Assembly (NCBI GenBank): GCA_902826775.1
Contig: CADEHE010000003.1
Location: 186,001-250,000 of the forward strand
DNA length: 64,000 nt
Source: an uncultured Pseudomonadota bacterium
GTDB lineage: Bacteria; Pseudomonadota; Gammaproteobacteria; Burkholderiales; JALYOK01
Reading direction: 5' to 3'
Both the position numbers and the translations under genes were made by a program. Positions 60,926 to 64,000 of the stretch are shown here, in pieces (within the stretch, counting starts at the first letter, position 1; the number at the start of each line of letters is the position of its first letter). Under the pieces are notes generated by a model, which was given only the letters and a program-made list of their open reading frames with translations, did no database searches and was not told where the DNA came from.

Positions 60926-62188
60926 GTGTCCAAACTTGACTCGCCCGAGACCAATCCGTTGGCGCAACCTCTGCGCCTGCCCAACGGTAGCGTGCTGCGC
61001 AACCGTTTAGCCAAGTCGTCCATGAGCGAGACGCTGGGCACCTACGATAACCATGCGACGCCCAAGCTCGTCGAGTTGTATCGGCGCTGGGCCGCCTCGG
61101 GCGTCGGGTTGTTGCTCACCGGCAATGTGATGATCGACCGGCGCGCGCTGGGCGAGCCCGGCAATGTAGCGATCGAGGACGACTCCGATCTGCCTATCCT
61201 GCGGCAATGGGCTGGCGCCGCTACCGACCAAGGTGCGGCGTTTTGGGTGCAACTCAACCATCCGGGTAAACAGTCTCCCAAGGGGCTGAACGCCGTCAAT
61301 CTTTCGCCGTCCGCCATTCCGTTCCGCGAAGATATGGCAGTGTTTTTTGAGACACCGCGCGAAGCGACCGGCGCTGAGATCCAAGACATCATCCGCCGCT
61401 TTGGGCACAGCGCAGCCATCTGCAAGAAGGCCGGCTTCAGTGGCGTGCAGATCCACGGTGCCCACGGCTATCTGGTCAGCCAGTTTCTGTCGCCGCACCA
61501 CAACCACCGCACCGACGAATGGGGAGGCAACCCAGAGAACCGGCGCCGGTTCGTGATGGCTGTCTACGCCGAAATTCGCCGCCAAGTCGGCGCGGACTTT
61601 CCGATCGGGATCAAACTCAACTCGGCCGATTTTCAGCGCGGCGGGTTCAGCGAAGAAGAGTCGATGGCCACTATTCACGCGCTCGTCGAAGCGGGCATCG
61701 ACTTGATCGAGATTTCCGGCGGCACCTACGAGGCGCCCGCCATGAGCGGCGCTTTTAATCAACCTCAAAAGACCTCAACGTCAGCGCGTGAAGCCTACTT
61801 TCTGGAGTTCGCGGAGAAAGTACGCGCGACGGTGCGGGTGCCATTGATGGTGACCGGCGGTTTCCGTACCGCCCACGGCATGAACGCCGCGCTGCGCTCC
61901 GGTGCACTCGATATCGTGGGCCTGGCGCGCTTGATGGCCATCGACCCCGATGCCCCTGTCGCCTTACTGCAAGGCCGTGAGAGCTCTCAGCGCGTGCGCC
62001 CGATCACTACCGGAATCAAGGCAGTGGATCGGATGGGCATCATGGAAGTGCTGTGGTACACGCGGCAGCTTAAGCGCGTTGCCGAAGGTAAAAATCCGCG
62101 TCCAGGCGAAAGTGGGCTAACGGCGTTCCTCAAGAGCCTACTGATGAGCCGCTGGGGTACCTACCGCACCCAGAGAATGCGCGCTTGA
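60926..62188 (+). CDS. Old-yellow-enzyme-family NADH:flavin oxidoreductase
   Basis: A 420-residue FMN TIM-barrel enzyme. VQLNHPGKQSP, IHGAHGYLVSQFLSPHHNHRTDEWGG and NRRRFVMAVYAEIRR are family blocks; the HGAH pair supplies substrate-binding His and MVTGGFRT near the C-terminus binds phosphate. Such enzymes reduce activated C=C bonds of enones and similar electrophiles. The start is GTG at 60926, with AGGAAG upstream; a TTG at 60899 is an alternative. It lies divergent from the TetR gene, an arrangement like nemR-nemA. Confidence 0.85.
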   Translation: MSKLDSPETNPLAQPLRLPNGSVLRNRLAKSSMSETLGTYDNHATPKLVELYRRWAASGVGLLLTGNVMIDRRALGEPGNVAIEDDSDLPILRQWAGAATDQGAAFWVQLNHPGKQSPKGLNAVNLSPSAIPFREDMAVFFETPREATGAEIQDIIRRFGHSAAICKKAGFSGVQIHGAHGYLVSQFLSPHHNHRTDEWGGNPENRRRFVMAVYAEIRRQVGADFPIGIKLNSADFQRGGFSEEESMATIHALVEAGIDLIEISGGTYEAPAMSGAFNQPQKTSTSAREAYFLEFAEKVRATVRVPLMVTGGFRTAHGMNAALRSGALDIVGLARLMAIDPDAPVALLQGRESSQRVRPITTGIKAVDRMGIMEVLWYTRQLKRVAEGKNPRPGESGLTAFLKSLLMSRWGTYRTQRMRA

Positions 62189-62244
62189 GAGAAGTCCACT
62201 GTTCGTATGTCTTCATGTGCCGATCCAAGAACCGGAGTCCTGCG

Positions 62245-63201
62245 ATGCGTAGCCTACTGAAACCAGCCGTCCTAGCGTTTGCTTTGCCAGCCCTGCTCAC
62301 GTCATGCGCAACCGGCCCGAACGGCGGCGCGAAGACGAGTTCACCGTCCATCGAACAAGGGTCGGCGATCAACTGGACCAACGTGCCAACACAAACGATT
62401 GCGGCAGATGGGGTGGAATTCGCCTACCGCGAGCTTGGAAAACATCATGGCGGCACGCCGGTCGTGCTGCTTGTCCATCTGGCGGCGGTGCTGGATAACT
62501 GGGATCCACGCATCGTGGACGGTCTTGCGGCGAAGCATCACGTGATCGCTTTCGACAATCGGGGCATCGGGGCATCGAGCGGGGCACCGTCGAATTCGAT
62601 GGAGCAAATGGCTAACGATGCCATCACCTTCATTAAGGCCAAGGGTTTCGAACAAGTTGATCTGTTCGGCTTCTCCCTGGGTGGAATGATCGCTCAGGAG
62701 ATCGTGCTTAAGCAGCCGCAACTCGTCCGTAAGATGATTCTCGCGGGCACAGGACCCGCCGGTGGCGAGGGCATCAGCGGCGTTGCCGGCGTGACCTTCT
62801 ACGACATGCTCCGGGGCTTCTTCACTGCGCAAGACCCGAAGCAATTCTTGTTCTTCACCCGAACGCCTAGCGGTATTGAGGCAGGTAAGGCATTCCTGGC
62901 GCGATTGCAGGAGCGCTCGCAAGACCGTGACAAGAAGATCACCGTGCGCGCGTTCATGGCCCAGTTGGAATCCTTGCGCACCTGGGGCCACAAAGCACCG
63001 GCAGATCTCTCGCTCGTGAAGCATCCGGTACTGGTGGTCAACGGCGATGACGACCGCATGGTTCCGACCAAAAACTCTTACGACCTGGCGCGGCGTCTGC
63101 CGAACAGTTCGCTCATCATCTACCCCGATTCCGCACATGGGGCCGTGTTTCAGTTCCATGCCGACTTTGTGCCCAAGGCGCTCGAGTTTCTCGCTCGATA
63201 G
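62245..63201 (+). CDS. Alpha/beta hydrolase, predicted lipoprotein
   Basis: The 318-residue protein has a lipobox at the end of its signal (LLTSC, Cys21), so it is probably anchored in the envelope. The fold is clear: HHVIAFDNRGIGAS, the nucleophile elbow GFSLGG near residue 150, VNGDDDRMV with the acidic residue and the catalytic His in DSAHGAVF. GGAG precedes the ATG at 62245. It follows the old-yellow-enzyme gene by 56 bases and may be in its operon. Substrate unknown. Confidence 0.85.
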   Translation: MRSLLKPAVLAFALPALLTSCATGPNGGAKTSSPSIEQGSAINWTNVPTQTIAADGVEFAYRELGKHHGGTPVVLLVHLAAVLDNWDPRIVDGLAAKHHVIAFDNRGIGASSGAPSNSMEQMANDAITFIKAKGFEQVDLFGFSLGGMIAQEIVLKQPQLVRKMILAGTGPAGGEGISGVAGVTFYDMLRGFFTAQDPKQFLFFTRTPSGIEAGKAFLARLQERSQDRDKKITVRAFMAQLESLRTWGHKAPADLSLVKHPVLVVNGDDDRMVPTKNSYDLARRLPNSSLIIYPDSAHGAVFQFHADFVPKALEFLAR

Positions 63202-63230
63202 CCCCCCACTTCTTGCAAGAGGAACACCTC

Positions 63231-64000
63231 GTGACCGATACACACTTGACCGCTGCGACCCGCTTCGTTGAAATCGATAACGATAGGTTCGCCTATCGCC
63301 GCTGGGGCAACAGTACGACTGATCAGCCGCCATTGTTTTTCCTCCAACACTTCCGCGGCGGAATGGATCACTGGGATCCGCTGATGACGGATGGGTTGGC
63401 CGCTGGGCGCGAGGTGATCCTGTACAACGGTCGCGGCATTGCATCCTCTTCGGGTAAGCCACGCACCCGAATTGAACACATGGCCGACGACGCGGCCGCG
63501 GTGATACGGGCACTTGGCCTGCGCAAGGTCGATGTCTTGGGCTTTTCGCTCGGCGGCTTCCAGGCACAGGACCTGACCCGACGCCATTCTGATTTGGTTC
63601 GTAAGCTCATGCTTCTCGGTACTGGGCCGCGCGGCGGGAACTCGGATTCAGATCCCGGCGTGCTGGAGGCGGCACCGCGCCCGGTTCCGACCATAGACGA
63701 TTTCTTGTTCTTGTTCTTCGGCCGATCCGAGGCCGCGCGACAGGCGGGACACGACTTCTGGAAACGCCGTCACCAGCGTGTGGATCAAGATCCGCCGAGT
63801 TCGGCTGCAGTGATACAAGCTCAGATCGAGGCAAACATGTACTACTTGCCAAAACTCGATCCCAAAGAGCCCTTCGCTCACTTGCGTGAAATCAAACAAC
63901 CGACGTTCATCTTGAACGGCGTGAATGACGTGATGATTCCGACCATCAACTCCTGGTACATGGCCCAGAACATCCCGAACGCCCAGTTGTTCATCTACCC
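63231..64000 (+). CDS. Alpha/beta hydrolase, C-terminus beyond the window
   Basis: A GTG start with AAGAGGAAC upstream leads to 256 visible codons of an alpha/beta hydrolase paralogous to the preceding gene: REVILYNGRGIASSSG, the elbow LGFSLGGFQAQD and ILNGVNDVMIPT. Unlike its neighbour it has no signal peptide, so it should be cytoplasmic. The reading frame is open at 64000 in the strand that leads to the catalytic His. Confidence 0.85.
   Translation, partial: MTDTHLTAATRFVEIDNDRFAYRRWGNSTTDQPPLFFLQHFRGGMDHWDPLMTDGLAAGREVILYNGRGIASSSGKPRTRIEHMADDAAAVIRALGLRKVDVLGFSLGGFQAQDLTRRHSDLVRKLMLLGTGPRGGNSDSDPGVLEAAPRPVPTIDDFLFLFFGRSEAARQAGHDFWKRRHQRVDQDPPSSAAVIQAQIEANMYYLPKLDPKEPFAHLREIKQPTFILNGVNDVMIPTINSWYMAQNIPNAQLFIY

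Noticed and set aside
62341..63567. 408-codon minus-strand frame over the two hydrolases
   Set aside because: It spans both coding genes and their junction; both hydrolases have catalytic motifs and ribosome binding sites.

Overview
The window looks like a chromosomal segment of a motile, Gram-negative betaproteobacterium of moderately high GC. The evidence is an FlhDC flagellar master regulator, a fliC/flaG/fliD/fliS locus, a TonB-dependent receptor, c-type cytochrome-like proteins, an Hsp20-Lon heat-shock pair and a dispersed repeat carrying the GTCATTCCCGCG hairpin. I cannot name the genus. Coding density is high. No tRNA, rRNA, CRISPR array, insertion sequence or prophage was seen.

Layout. 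(1) 1-8207, flagella: on the minus strand two tandem flagellins behind a sigma28-type promoter, an intrinsic terminator, then flaG-fliD-fliS and the first codons of a further gene; on the plus strand a PAS histidine kinase and LuxR-type regulator, then flhD-flhC. (2) 8240-17162: a membrane-anchored methyltransferase and a convergent five-gene MoxR/DUF58/VWA operon. (3) 17453-20152: a secreted sulfatase-fold protein lacking most catalytic residues, and an EAL-HDOD signalling protein. (4) 20170-25080, accessory: a 149-bp MITE-like repeat, a hydratase, two cupins, an AAC(3)-I-type acetyltransferase overlapping a nucleotidyltransferase, about 700 bp without a credible gene, and an SMP-30 lactonase. 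(5) 25278-29810: a coenzyme F420 locus (F420-dependent glucose-6-phosphate dehydrogenase, CofC, fused CofGH) with a tiny double-glycine-leader peptide gene inside it on the opposite strand.

(6) 29999-39057: an unassigned two-CxxCH secreted protein, a very large GltD/PyrK-like flavoprotein, a class II aldolase, and an NqrB/RnfD-like membrane protein paired with a DUF2330 protein. (7) 39196-42699: a second copy of the 149-bp repeat, a small PGPGW-like membrane protein and lon-hsp20 behind a sigma32-type promoter. (8) 42912-54904: an SGNH hydrolase, then a signalling operon (TonB receptor, substrate-binding protein, and a 1492-residue hybrid kinase with HPt, GGDEF and EAL domains), preceded by a ThDP enzyme operon with two citrate-synthase-fold proteins whose catalytic residues are replaced. 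(9) 55145-64000: NnrU-like protein, an IlvD/Edd dehydratase, a di-heme DUF1111-type protein, decayed genes, a SnoaL-like protein, and a TetR/old-yellow-enzyme pair with clear operators followed by two alpha/beta hydrolases, the last cut by the window end.

The most distinctive content is the F420 locus in a betaproteobacterial setting with the embedded GG-leader peptide, the citrate-synthase-like pair with its ThDP enzyme, the pseudo-sulfatase, and the TonB-to-c-di-GMP operon. All assignments come from reading the sequence; none was confirmed by database search.
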